Notes under the pieces: model-generated | Database searches by the model: none | Seen by the model: the letters and a program-made list of their open reading frames with translations, nothing else | What the model was told of the DNA's origin: nothing | Position numbers and translations under genes: made by a program | Assembly (NCBI GenBank): GCA_018700215.1 | Contig: JABIST010000003.1 | Coordinates: 1-8,066, forward strand | From: Dehalococcoidia bacterium | Lineage (GTDB): Bacteria > Chloroflexota > Dehalococcoidia > UBA2979 | Direction: 5' to 3' | DNA: 8,066 nt | Part shown: positions 1 to 5,840 of the stretch, one piece after another | How the letters are laid out: every line of letters starts with the position of its first letter | Numbering within the stretch: the stretch's first letter is position 1

Positions 1-58
<58 letters not shown>

Positions 59-71
59 GACTCTCAGATCA

Positions 72-100
72 CAGAGCCCGCTTCGGCGGGCTCTGTTCGT
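72..100 (+). terminator. Intrinsic terminator behind tRNA-Gly
   Basis: A perfect 10-bp stem, CAGAGCCCGC (72-81) with GCGGGCTCTG (86-95), closes on a TTCG tetraloop, an unusually stable RNA loop. It is followed by a short, imperfect T-rich run (TTCGTT). The position just behind the tRNA fits termination of the tRNA transcript and insulates the deacetylase gene from it. Confidence 0.85.
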
Positions 101-179
101 TAAGCACGCATCCCCCCACCCACCCACGTAGACTCCGCCCCACGAGGCGTCCCGACACGACGCGCGAACGGAGCTCCCG

Positions 180-1085
180 ATGACCACCACCCCCGAACTC
201 GAACCGTGGCAGTGGCCCGAAGACACCTGGCGCGGGATCGTCGGCAAGGTCCGCGCCGGACGCTCCCTCACACCACTCACCTGGAAGAACGGCGCACGTG
301 CGGCCGTCGCCCTCTCCTTCGACAGCGACCACGAGTCGATCCCACTTCGCGACAACGAGCGCTCTCCCGGCAAGCTCTCCCAGGGCGAATACGGTGCCCG
401 CCGCTCCGTCCCCCGCATCATCGAGCTGCTGCGCAAGCACGAGGTACCCGCCACCTTCTTCGTCCCCGCCGTCATGGCCCTGCTCTACCCGGACCAGCAG
501 CGCGAAGCCGTCCAGGCAGGCCACGAAGTAGGCATCCACGGCTGGATCCACGAGCGCAACAGCATCCTCGGCATCGACGCCGAACGTGAGCTGATGCAGC
601 GCGCCTCAGACACACTCGAGCAGATCACCGGAGTCCGCCCCGTCGGCATCCGCACCCCGTCATGGGACTTCAGCCCCCACACCCTCCAACTGATCCGCGA
701 AATGGGCCTGATCTACGACTCGTCGCTCATGGCCGACGACGACCCCTACGAGCTGCTCGACGAAGGCGAACCCACCGGCGTCGTTGAACTCCCGCCCGAG
801 TGGATTCGCGACGACTTCGTCTACTTCAACATGGACCGCTTCAGCAGCCTCCGCCCCCACACTCCACCCTCATCCGTCCTCGAAATCTGGAAAGGCGAAT
901 TCGACGGCGCCTACGAAGAAGGCGGCCTCTTCGTCCTCACAATGCACCCGCACGTCATCGGCCACCGCTCGCGCATCCGCATGCTCGACGAACTGATCGA
1001 GTACATGCGCAGCCGTCAGGACGTCTGGTTCGCCACGCACGCGGATATCGCCCGCTACTGCTTGGAGCAGGCTTCCAAGGAATGA
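180..1085 (+). CDS. Polysaccharide deacetylase family protein (CE4/NodB fold, HpPgdA/PuuE-like)
   Basis: A metal-dependent amide hydrolase of carbohydrate esterase family 4, 301 residues. Seen: motif 1 is SFDSDHE (46-52), with D48 and D50 in the D-x-D spacing of the HpPgdA/PuuE branch rather than the usual DDG. The metal histidines are in HGWIHE (H120, H124). RTPSW (158-162) is the arginine motif. LTMHP (253-257) is the C-terminal histidine motif. A conserved-looking stretch at 183-221 (SLMADDDPYELL to NMDRF) is typical of this subgroup. There is no signal peptide, so the enzyme is likely cytoplasmic. That fits small-molecule or nucleotide-sugar substrates, or an allantoinase-like amide, better than wall polymer; the true substrate is unknown. 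The ATG at 180 has GGAG at 170-173 with a 6-base gap. The gene stands alone, between the tRNA-Gly terminator and a convergent operon whose stop codon is 10 bases away. Confidence 0.9.
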   Translation: MTTTPELEPWQWPEDTWRGIVGKVRAGRSLTPLTWKNGARAAVALSFDSDHESIPLRDNERSPGKLSQGEYGARRSVPRIIELLRKHEVPATFFVPAVMALLYPDQQREAVQAGHEVGIHGWIHERNSILGIDAERELMQRASDTLEQITGVRPVGIRTPSWDFSPHTLQLIREMGLIYDSSLMADDDPYELLDEGEPTGVVELPPEWIRDDFVYFNMDRFSSLRPHTPPSSVLEIWKGEFDGAYEEGGLFVLTMHPHVIGHRSRIRMLDELIEYMRSRQDVWFATHADIARYCLEQASKE

Positions 1086-1095
1086 GTGACTGGAA

Positions 1096-1467
1096 CTAGG
1101 AGAGGAAGAACAGCACCGGCGCGATCAGCAGCGACACGCCGCCAGCCGCCCAGTACACCGAAGCCAGCTTCAGCGTCCGCTGCCCCACCCGCATTTTGCG
1201 TGACCGGTGACTCTCCGAGGTCGCACCAACCTCAAGTGCCAGCGCCGTCAGCCCACAGATCGGCAGCATCCCCGCCAGGTTGACCGCCGCCGTAAGCGTC
1301 AGCGCCCAGAACCCCAGCAGATCGAACAGCGCCATCAGCACGCCCGCGCCAAACAGGAACAGCGCGAACGAGAGCACAGCAACCGCCAGCGCATCGCGCC
1401 ACGGCCCGCGAACACCACCATCCGAGGTGGTCGCAGAGGAAACAGAGCTGACGCTACTTACCATCAC
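1096..1467 (-). CDS. Small three-helix membrane protein, third gene of the exporter operon
   Basis: A hypothetical integral membrane protein of 123 residues that I cannot assign to a family. A polar, Ser/Thr-rich N-terminus (1-24) is followed by three hydrophobic segments at about 26-48, 52-80 and 101-122. A basic, polar loop at 84-100 lies between the last two, and the protein ends directly after the third helix. Codon one is GTG at 1467 and codon two is ATG at 1464; neither has a strong Shine-Dalgarno site, so the start could be either. It begins 47 bases after the permease stop on the same strand with no terminator between, so it is probably cotranscribed with the ABC exporter. A role as accessory or unrelated passenger is open. 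No hairpin is visible in the 10 bases separating it from the convergent deacetylase gene. Confidence 0.75.
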   Translation of the reverse strand: MMVSSVSSVSSATTSDGGVRGPWRDALAVAVLSFALFLFGAGVLMALFDLLGFWALTLTAAVNLAGMLPICGLTALALEVGATSESHRSRKMRVGQRTLKLASVYWAAGGVSLLIAPVLFFLS

Positions 1468-1514
1468 CCGAGATCATCGACACCAACCGCGTCACGGCCG
1501 ATCCCCAACTCCCC

Positions 1515-2318
1515 TTACACAACCAACCGGCGTCGCATCAGGGCCAACGCTATCCGATAGAACACCCAGCAGCCCACCAGCAACCAGGCCACATCAACCA
1601 GCAGCCCCCAGTGCAAATCGCCCGTCAGCACCGCCCGGTTCAGCTCCACCGAGTGCACCAGCGGCATGAACCACGCCACCCGCTGAGCCCAGCCCGGCAA
1701 ATTCTCCAGCGGAAAGAAGCCACCGGACAGCCAGAACATCGGCATCACAATCACGTTGAACAGATAACCGAAGTGGCTCATCGCCCTCGCCAGCGCCGCA
1801 AACGACATCGCCAGCGAGCTGAACAAGAATCCCTGCAGCACCGCCACCGGCAGAATCAGCACCGCCCACCACGAATCAATCGCGGACGTCCACGGCCCCA
1901 GAATCAGCAACACCAGCAGGATGTACATGCCATTGAACGTCGCCCGCGTCGTCCCCCACAAAATCTCGCCCGTCACCAGATCGTCCACGCTCGCCGGCGT
2001 CGTCAGCACCGCCTCATACGTCCGATGCATCTCCAATCGCATGAACGCGCCCCAGCCACACTCAAAGATCGCCGCGAACATCGGGAACATCGCCATCAGC
2101 CCCGGCGCCAGGAAGTGGATGTACGACTCGCCACTCTCCAGTTCGACGAACCGACCCAGCCCAAACCCCATCGCCAGGATCACAATCCACGGCTCAAGCC
2201 CGATCCCCAGCGACTCCGTCCGCCAGATTCGGCGGAACACATCAAAGTTGCGCTGCCACACATGAACAGCCGCACCCGATACATCCGGAACGGTCAGCAC
2301 AGTCAACAGGGCACTCAT
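1515..2318 (-). CDS. ABC-2 type transporter permease, NodJ/DrrB-like
   Basis: The membrane subunit of an exporter, 267 residues, about the usual length for NodJ/DrrB permeases. Seen: a cytoplasmic N-terminus with the W-R-N-F-D-V-F-R-R pattern (21-30), then about six hydrophobic segments near 43-57, 68-92, 127-147, 149-170, 182-201 and 238-261. MHRTYEAVLTTPASVDDLVTGE (97-118) lies in the cytoplasmic loop in front of the third helix. The ABC-2 signature is SGGFFPLENLPGWAQRVAWFMPL (198-220), continuing into H222 and E225. The order and motifs closely resemble rhizobial NodJ, which with NodI exports lipo-chitooligosaccharides, and DrrB, which exports anthracyclines. The substrate here cannot be inferred. 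The ATG at 2318 overlaps the ATPase stop as ATGA, so translation is coupled and the two should be made in similar amounts. A homodimer with two ATPase copies is the family norm. Confidence 0.9.
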   Translation of the reverse strand: MSALLTVLTVPDVSGAAVHVWQRNFDVFRRIWRTESLGIGLEPWIVILAMGFGLGRFVELESGESYIHFLAPGLMAMFPMFAAIFECGWGAFMRLEMHRTYEAVLTTPASVDDLVTGEILWGTTRATFNGMYILLVLLILGPWTSAIDSWWAVLILPVAVLQGFLFSSLAMSFAALARAMSHFGYLFNVIVMPMFWLSGGFFPLENLPGWAQRVAWFMPLVHSVELNRAVLTGDLHWGLLVDVAWLLVGCWVFYRIALALMRRRLVV

Positions 2319-3232
2319 TCCACCAGCCCCCGCCCGGTCAGCCGCAAGAACACGTCTTCCAGGCTCGCCGGCCGCAGCAGCGCCCGCTGATCATCCCCCG
2401 CCCGTGCCGCCAATGGTGCCAGTGCCGACTCCGCGCCAAACACATACGCCACGTCCCCGTACCGCTCGATGTCCAGCACTGCGCCCGCCTCGCCCAGCAG
2501 CAGCTCACGCTCACTCGCCGGCAACCGCATCTCCAGCACACGCTCGCCCGCATGATCGCGAACCAGCGACCGTGGGCTGCCCTCCGCCAGGATCTTCCCG
2601 TGGTGCATCACCACAATCCGATCGCAGAGCTGCGCCGCCTCATCCATGTAGTGCGTCGTCAGCAACTGCGTCACACCGCGCTCGCGCAGCCGTCGAAGCT
2701 GCTCCCACACCAGGTGACGTGCCTGCGGGTCCAGCCCCACGGTCGGTTCATCCAGCACCAGCAAGTCCGGTTCGTGAATCAGCGCCCGAGCAATCAGCAG
2801 CCGTCGCCGCATCCCCCCAGACAACGTGTCCACCTTCTCCTTCGCCTTGCCCTCCAGCTCAAAGAACTCAAGCTGCTCAGTCACCCGCTGCTGAATCACC
2901 TCGCGCGACAGCCCAAAGTAGCGCGCGTAGACCTCCAGGTTCTGCCGCGTCGGCAGATCCGGATCCAGATTCTCGTCCTGCGGCACCACCCCAATCCGCG
3001 TCTTCACCAGCCGAGGATCCGTCGTGACATCGTGTCCGGACACCACCAACTGCCCGGACGTCACCGGCGAAGAACACGTCAGCATCCGGATCGTCGTCGT
3101 CTTCCCTGCCCCATTTGGCCCAAGCAAGCCGAAACACTCCCCCTCTCGCACGGAGAAAGAGATGCCATCAACAGCAACGTTGTCGCCAAAGCGCTTCGTG
3201 AGTTGGACGGCCTCAACCGCGAATCGATCCAT
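2315..3232 (-). CDS. ABC exporter ATP-binding protein, NodI/DrrA-like
   Basis: The ATPase that drives the adjoining ABC-2 permease, 305 residues. Seen: Walker A GPNGAGKT (38-45), Q-loop VVPQDENLDPDLP (82-94), ABC signature LSGGM (137-141), Walker B LLVLDEP (157-163) with catalytic E162, D-loop GLDP (166-169), and switch histidine H194 in TTHYMDEA. All catalytic elements are intact. The C-terminal domain (about 220-305), ending in ASLEDVFLRLTGRGL, is characteristic of the DrrA/NodI type and is thought to contact the permease. The ATG at 3232 is preceded by GGGAG (plus-strand 3239-3243) with a 6-base gap, so this start is well supported. It is the first gene of a three-gene minus-strand operon. 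The exported compound is unknown; drugs, glycolipids and lipo-oligosaccharides are known for relatives. Confidence 0.93.
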   Translation of the reverse strand: MDRFAVEAVQLTKRFGDNVAVDGISFSVREGECFGLLGPNGAGKTTTIRMLTCSSPVTSGQLVVSGHDVTTDPRLVKTRIGVVPQDENLDPDLPTRQNLEVYARYFGLSREVIQQRVTEQLEFFELEGKAKEKVDTLSGGMRRRLLIARALIHEPDLLVLDEPTVGLDPQARHLVWEQLRRLRERGVTQLLTTHYMDEAAQLCDRIVVMHHGKILAEGSPRSLVRDHAGERVLEMRLPASERELLLGEAGAVLDIERYGDVAYVFGAESALAPLAARAGDDQRALLRPASLEDVFLRLTGRGLVE

Positions 3233-3351
3233 GCATCACTCCCACAGCAATGTCGCTCAACGCGACACGGTCCTGGTCGGAACTACTGGTCTAGCTGTGG
3301 ATCTGCTGGCGCATGGCGCTGGTCCCCCGTCCCTACATCGTGAGGAGCGCC

Positions 3352-3357
3352 AGTATA
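3352..3357 (-). promoter_or_regulatory. Possible -10 element for the exporter operon
   Basis: Read on the minus strand this is TATACT, one base from the sigma-70 consensus, about 120 bases upstream of the ATPase start codon in the only long gap before it. No convincing -35 hexamer sits 16-18 bases upstream; the nearest TTGA-like sequence is about 22 bases away. It is a candidate only. Confidence 0.25.
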
Positions 3358-3381
3358 CCCATGATGCGCGTCCTGAGGCGC

Positions 3382-3585
3382 TCAACCCCTGGAGGGCGAG
3401 GCCGCCATCGAAGCAATCGCCGTCGGCGAACCGCTCGCCAGCGGTGTCGCCAGATCAGGCTCCACCACCACCACCACCCGACGCCGCAAGCTCCGCTGCA
3501 TCCAGAGCAACGCGAACATCGGCGGCGCATGCATCAGCGCCAGCACCAGTGCGAAGAGGGAGTTGCCGATCACGGGGTTCGCCAT
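3382..3585 (-). CDS. Doubtful short ORF: hydrophobic peptide, or remnant of a larger gene
   Basis: An unrecognised 67-residue reading frame from ATG 3585; the same frame extends to a GTG at 3663, giving 93 residues. It begins MANPVIGN, has one clear hydrophobic segment (about residues 7-32), then a basic RSLRRR turn, five valines in a row and a Ser/Ala/Pro-rich tail. In favour of coding: codons are strongly G/C-ending with many GCG, CTG and GTG, as in the minus-strand genes nearby. Against: the only purine-rich site before the ATG (GGGGTGG) is nearly adjacent to it, no homologue comes to mind, and the poly-valine comes from a CCA trinucleotide run. It lies upstream of the exporter operon on the same strand. 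It could be a small membrane protein or a decayed fragment. Confidence 0.3.
   Translation of the reverse strand: MANPVIGNSLFALVLALMHAPPMFALLWMQRSLRRRVVVVVEPDLATPLASGSPTAIASMAASPSRG
3462..3478. repeat. CCA trinucleotide run
   Basis: Five tandem CCA units plus CC. On the minus strand they give five GTG codons within the doubtful short ORF. Trinucleotide runs of this length are uncommon in compact genomes and are prone to slippage. Confidence 0.7.
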
Positions 3586-3707
3586 CCACCCCAGTCTTCG
3601 CCTCCCCGCATTCACCAGCGGTAAGAGCTTCGTAGAACCTCCACTCCCAGCCCTCCAGACCACTCGCGCAGGACGCGCGGACCCGGCACAATCGAATCGT
3701 TGATCGA

Positions 3708-3781
<74 letters not shown>

Positions 3782-3791
3782 ATTCACCCTT

Positions 3792-3806
3792 GCCATCCCA
3801 GATGGC
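3792..3806 (+). terminator. Weak hairpin after tRNA-Cys
   Basis: GCCATC (3792-3797) can pair with GATGGC (3801-3806) around a CCA loop, ten bases behind the tRNA. There is no T-run after it. It may help 3' end formation of the tRNA transcript, but a six-base stem in G+C-rich DNA is weak evidence. Confidence 0.3.
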
Positions 3807-4151
3807 TGCCCTCACTTACCCGCACTTGCCACATACCAAATCACACTCGTACTAGTCGATATTTATTACCTATTACTAAGCGTATTTATCTCAACCCATA
3901 AACATCTCCGCACTGCGAGTATGTCGAGTGATTATTGAAAGTAGAAGAGCAGAATACTAATTTCTATACTCACTATGTTATTGAACTGAAGGGCTCATCT
4001 TCCCTACAAGTAACACCACTTGTACTCCACCAGCTATCATGGTTCAGTAATCGCATCAAGCATTGCGCGTTGAAAGACCCGCAACACATCGAGTTAAGTA
4101 GGCGCCGTCACAGACGCGGACATCTCGAAGTGACCGCCAACAACTGAGAAT
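3807..4151. other. A+T-rich non-coding stretch without a recognisable gene
   Basis: This gap between tRNA-Cys and the 84-residue gene holds no ORF I can defend. Its core is unlike the rest of the window: a hand count of 3841-4080 gives 96 G+C of 240 bases (40%), against about 68-70% in nearby coding lines such as 4201-4260 and 7381-7440. It contains short imperfect repeats, for example TATTACC/TATTACT at about 3865-3878, TTATTGAA near 3932 and 3978, and CACTCGTACTAG (3843) resembling CACTTGTACTCC (4017). No copy of the tRNA-Cys 3' end and no integrase gene are present. It may be a promoter region, the scar of an insertion, or an unrecognised RNA. Confidence 0.6.
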
Positions 4152-4159
4152 GAGGAACC

Positions 4160-4414
4160 ATGCCCAAGTTCGAGACCCTGAACCCGGATGACATCGCGAT
4201 TGGCCGCGGACGTGCCGCAGCCGAAGCGCGCAAACTCTACATCGCCGCCATCGGACAAGGCGACGCCGGTCGCATCACCCTGGATCGCGTCGAAAAATCC
4301 TCCACGGTAAAGCGCCTGCTCAGCGAGGCCAGCAAGCAGTGCGGTATCCGCGTCCGTTCTTCCTGGGCTGACAAGACCCAGCGCGTGCTCCTCTGGAAGC
4401 GCGTCGGCGTCTAA
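4160..4414 (+). CDS. Hypothetical basic protein, 84 residues
   Basis: I do not recognise this protein. It has 17 Lys/Arg against 9 Asp/Glu, giving a net charge near +8, with no signal peptide or membrane segment. The first half looks helical (GRGRAAAEARKLYIAAI, 16-32). The second half is VKRLLSEASKQCGIRVRSSWADKTQRVLLWKRVG (50-83), an alternation of a helix and a likely strand that suggests a small folded nucleic-acid-binding domain; that role is inference only. There is one cysteine (C61), so no zinc motif. Codons are typical of the window, which argues that it is a real, long-resident gene. The ATG at 4160 has GAGGA at 4152-4156 just upstream. It is monocistronic: an A+T-rich region lies before it and a strong terminator 48 bases after. 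Confidence 0.75.
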   Translation: MPKFETLNPDDIAIGRGRAAAEARKLYIAAIGQGDAGRITLDRVEKSSTVKRLLSEASKQCGIRVRSSWADKTQRVLLWKRVGV

Positions 4415-4462
4415 CCAACACTCACAATTTTCCGAAGCGATCACCCGCCTCAACGGCTGAAC

Positions 4463-4503
4463 AAAGAGGGGGGACAGTTCTTGAGAACTGTCCCCCCTCT
4501 TTT
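4463..4503. terminator. Very long perfect hairpin, probably a bidirectional terminator
   Basis: An 18-bp stem without mismatch (4463-4480 with 4485-4502) closes on a four-base TTGA loop. The right arm runs into TTTT (4500-4503), and the left arm begins AAA, which becomes a U-run on the other strand, so it can stop transcription both ways. It closes the transcript of the 84-residue gene and separates it from the importer operon. The inner core, GGGGGGACAGTTC with its complement, is far longer than termination needs and resembles palindromic elements that occur in many copies in some genomes. Confidence 0.88.
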
Positions 4504-4522
4504 CGATCTCTGATCATCACAA

Positions 4523-4534
4523 GTCGAGGTCGAC
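4523..4534. promoter_or_regulatory. Short inverted repeat in the importer upstream region
   Basis: GTCGA (4523-4527) and TCGAC (4530-4534) are separated by GG; the same bases also form a tandem GTCGA copy. It lies about 190 bases before the aapJ-like start, just behind the terminator, where a promoter would be expected. TAGTCT at 4553-4558 could be a -10 element. An operator is possible but unsupported by any second copy. Confidence 0.25.
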
Positions 4535-4604
4535 GCACGCCACCGATATCTGTAGTCTCCCGTCGAGGCTGAGCCTTCAGAGACAGGCGCGCGCAACCCC
4601 AGAC

Positions 4605-4663
4605 GCGGTCGGTCGCTCCGAAGCAACCGCTGGTTCAGGCACGGCAAGAGGCCCCGCCGAACC
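4605..4663 (+). promoter_or_regulatory. Possible structured leader of the amino-acid importer operon
   Basis: Two hairpins can form one after the other. The first pairs GCGGT (4605-4609) with ACCGC (4626-4630) and, inside, GCT (4615-4617) with AGC (4622-4624). The second pairs GGTTC (4632-4636) with GAACC (4659-4663) and, inside, GGC (4643-4645) with GCC (4656-4658). They end 46 bases before the ribosome site in a 215-base untranslated stretch. The bases CCGAAG.CAACC followed by TCAGGCA recall glycine-riboswitch core strings, but the expected P1 pairing is not found, so I make no ligand claim. Chance pairing in G+C-rich sequence is a real alternative. Confidence 0.25.
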
Positions 4664-4718
4664 GAAGAGACGAACCACGGATCCAGCTCAGCCGATCCGA
4701 CCGTCACCAGGAGGAACG

Positions 4719-5771
4719 ATGAACACGAAACACCTGCTCCGTTGGGCAGCGCTGGCAGTCGGTGCTTTGGCACTGTTTGCCGTCGCCTGCACCAGCGACG
4801 ATTCAGACGGCACGCTCCAGACCGTCCTCGACCGAGGCGAATTGAAGTGTGGCGTCAAGGACAGCCAGCCCGGCTTCGGCAACCTCGAAGAAGACGGCAC
4901 CTATACCGGCCTCGACATTGAGTTCTGCAAGGCCGTTGCAGCCGCCGTCCTCGGCGACTCCAGCAAGGTCGAGTACGTCCCGGCTTCCGCCGCGGACCGC
5001 TTCGAGCTCCTCGCCTCCGGCGAGATCGACGTACTGATCCGCACCACCACCCGCACCTTCGGGCGCGACGTGGACCTCGATGGACAGTTCGCCGTGACCA
5101 CCTTCTACGATGGCCAGGGCATGATGGTGAAGGTCGACTCCGGCATCACCTCGCTCGAAGACATGGACGGCGCAACCGTTTGCGTCACCACCGGTACCAC
5201 CACCTCGGGGAACCTCGACGACGCCTTCGCGGCACGCGGCATCGCGTACACACCGCAGGCCGTTGCAGACGACGCCGGTAGCCTCGAGAACTTCCTCGCT
5301 GACCGCTGCGATGGCTGGACTGGCGACAAGTCCAACCTCGCTGGCCAGCGCTCCGCATACCCCGCAGAGGGCGGCGGAGCCGAAGCGCTCGTCATTCTCC
5401 CCGAAACGATGTCCAAGGAGCCCCTCGGCCCCGTCACCCGTGACGGCGACAGCGAGTGGTTCGACATCGTCGAGTGGGTCTCCCTCGGCATGATCGCCGC
5501 AGAGGAGAATGGCGTCTCGTCCGCCAACGTCGCAGCCGAAGCTGGCAGCCCCAGCAACGCTGAAATCGGTCGCCTCCTCGGCGTCGACTTCAACATCGGC
5601 GAACAGCTCGGCCTCGAGAACAACGCCTTCATGGTCGATGTCCTCACCCAGGTCGGGAACTACGGCGAAGCCTACGACCGCACGGTCGGAGCCATCGGCA
5701 TCCCGCGCGATGGCTCGCTCAACGCGCTCTGGACCAACGGCGGCCTGCTCTACGCACCGCCGGTCCGCTAG
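4719..5771 (+). CDS. aapJ: Amino-acid ABC transporter substrate-binding lipoprotein, AapJ-like
   Basis: Extracytoplasmic receptor of an L-amino-acid importer of the PAAT family, 350 residues. Seen: a basic N-terminus, a hydrophobic segment (9-23) and lipobox AVAC with C24, so the mature protein is lipid-anchored; proteobacterial AapJ is soluble in the periplasm. The SBP family 3 fold follows, with TGLDIEFCKAVAAAVLGD (63-80), TTFYDGQGMMV (127-137), VCVTTGTTT (154-162), DRCDGWTGDKS (195-205), SKEPLGPVTRDGDSEWFDIV (232-251) and NALWTNGGLLYAPPVR at the C-terminus. Cysteines 44, 70, 155 and 197 may form two disulfides. These match the Aap/Bzt group with broad specificity for polar L-amino acids (Glu, Asp, Gln, Asn), although the exact ligands cannot be read from sequence. 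An excellent AGGAGG (4709-4714) stands 4 bases before the ATG. It is the first gene of the importer operon. Confidence 0.94.
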   Translation: MNTKHLLRWAALAVGALALFAVACTSDDSDGTLQTVLDRGELKCGVKDSQPGFGNLEEDGTYTGLDIEFCKAVAAAVLGDSSKVEYVPASAADRFELLASGEIDVLIRTTTRTFGRDVDLDGQFAVTTFYDGQGMMVKVDSGITSLEDMDGATVCVTTGTTTSGNLDDAFAARGIAYTPQAVADDAGSLENFLADRCDGWTGDKSNLAGQRSAYPAEGGGAEALVILPETMSKEPLGPVTRDGDSEWFDIVEWVSLGMIAAEENGVSSANVAAEAGSPSNAEIGRLLGVDFNIGEQLGLENNAFMVDVLTQVGNYGEAYDRTVGAIGIPRDGSLNALWTNGGLLYAPPVR

Positions 5772-5784
5772 CCAGGAACCGAAA

Positions 5785-5820
5785 CAAGAGGCGGTGGAGC
5801 GAATGCTCCACCGCCTCTTG
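5785..5820 (+). terminator. Intercistronic hairpin between binding protein and permease genes
   Basis: A perfect 16-bp stem (5785-5800 with 5805-5820) closes on a GAAT loop, 13 bases after the aapJ stop and 20 before the aapQ start. What follows (CTGTTCCC) is not a U-run, so termination would be partial at most. In many binding-protein ABC operons such a hairpin protects the upstream message and attenuates readthrough, giving excess binding protein over membrane subunits. That role is inferred here. Confidence 0.75.
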
Positions 5821-5840
5821 CTGTTCCCGGACCTCACACA

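Noticed and set aside
1611..2390. Plus-strand open frame of 259 codons across the permease gene
   Set aside because: The product is almost only Arg, His, Gln and Pro, typical of an antisense shadow. The minus strand encodes a convincing NodJ-like permease.
2552..3343. Plus-strand open frame of 263 codons across the ATPase gene
   Set aside because: Its product is an antisense His/Arg/Gln/Pro-rich shadow; all ABC ATPase motifs are on the minus strand.
3935..4147. A 70-codon TTG-started plus-strand frame in the A+T-rich stretch
   Set aside because: It has no ribosome site, a rare start codon, mixed codon use and an uninformative product; the frame is short enough to be chance in A+T-rich DNA.
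4094..4453. Minus-strand open frame of 119 codons opposite the 84-residue gene
   Set aside because: The plus-strand frame has a ribosome site, better codons and a terminator behind it. The minus product lacks any recognisable pattern.
4605..4663. Glycine riboswitch
   Set aside because: Only scattered core strings match; the conserved GGAGAG/CTCTC P1 pairing and the full CCGAAGG-GCAA segment are missing. It is kept only as a possible structured leader.
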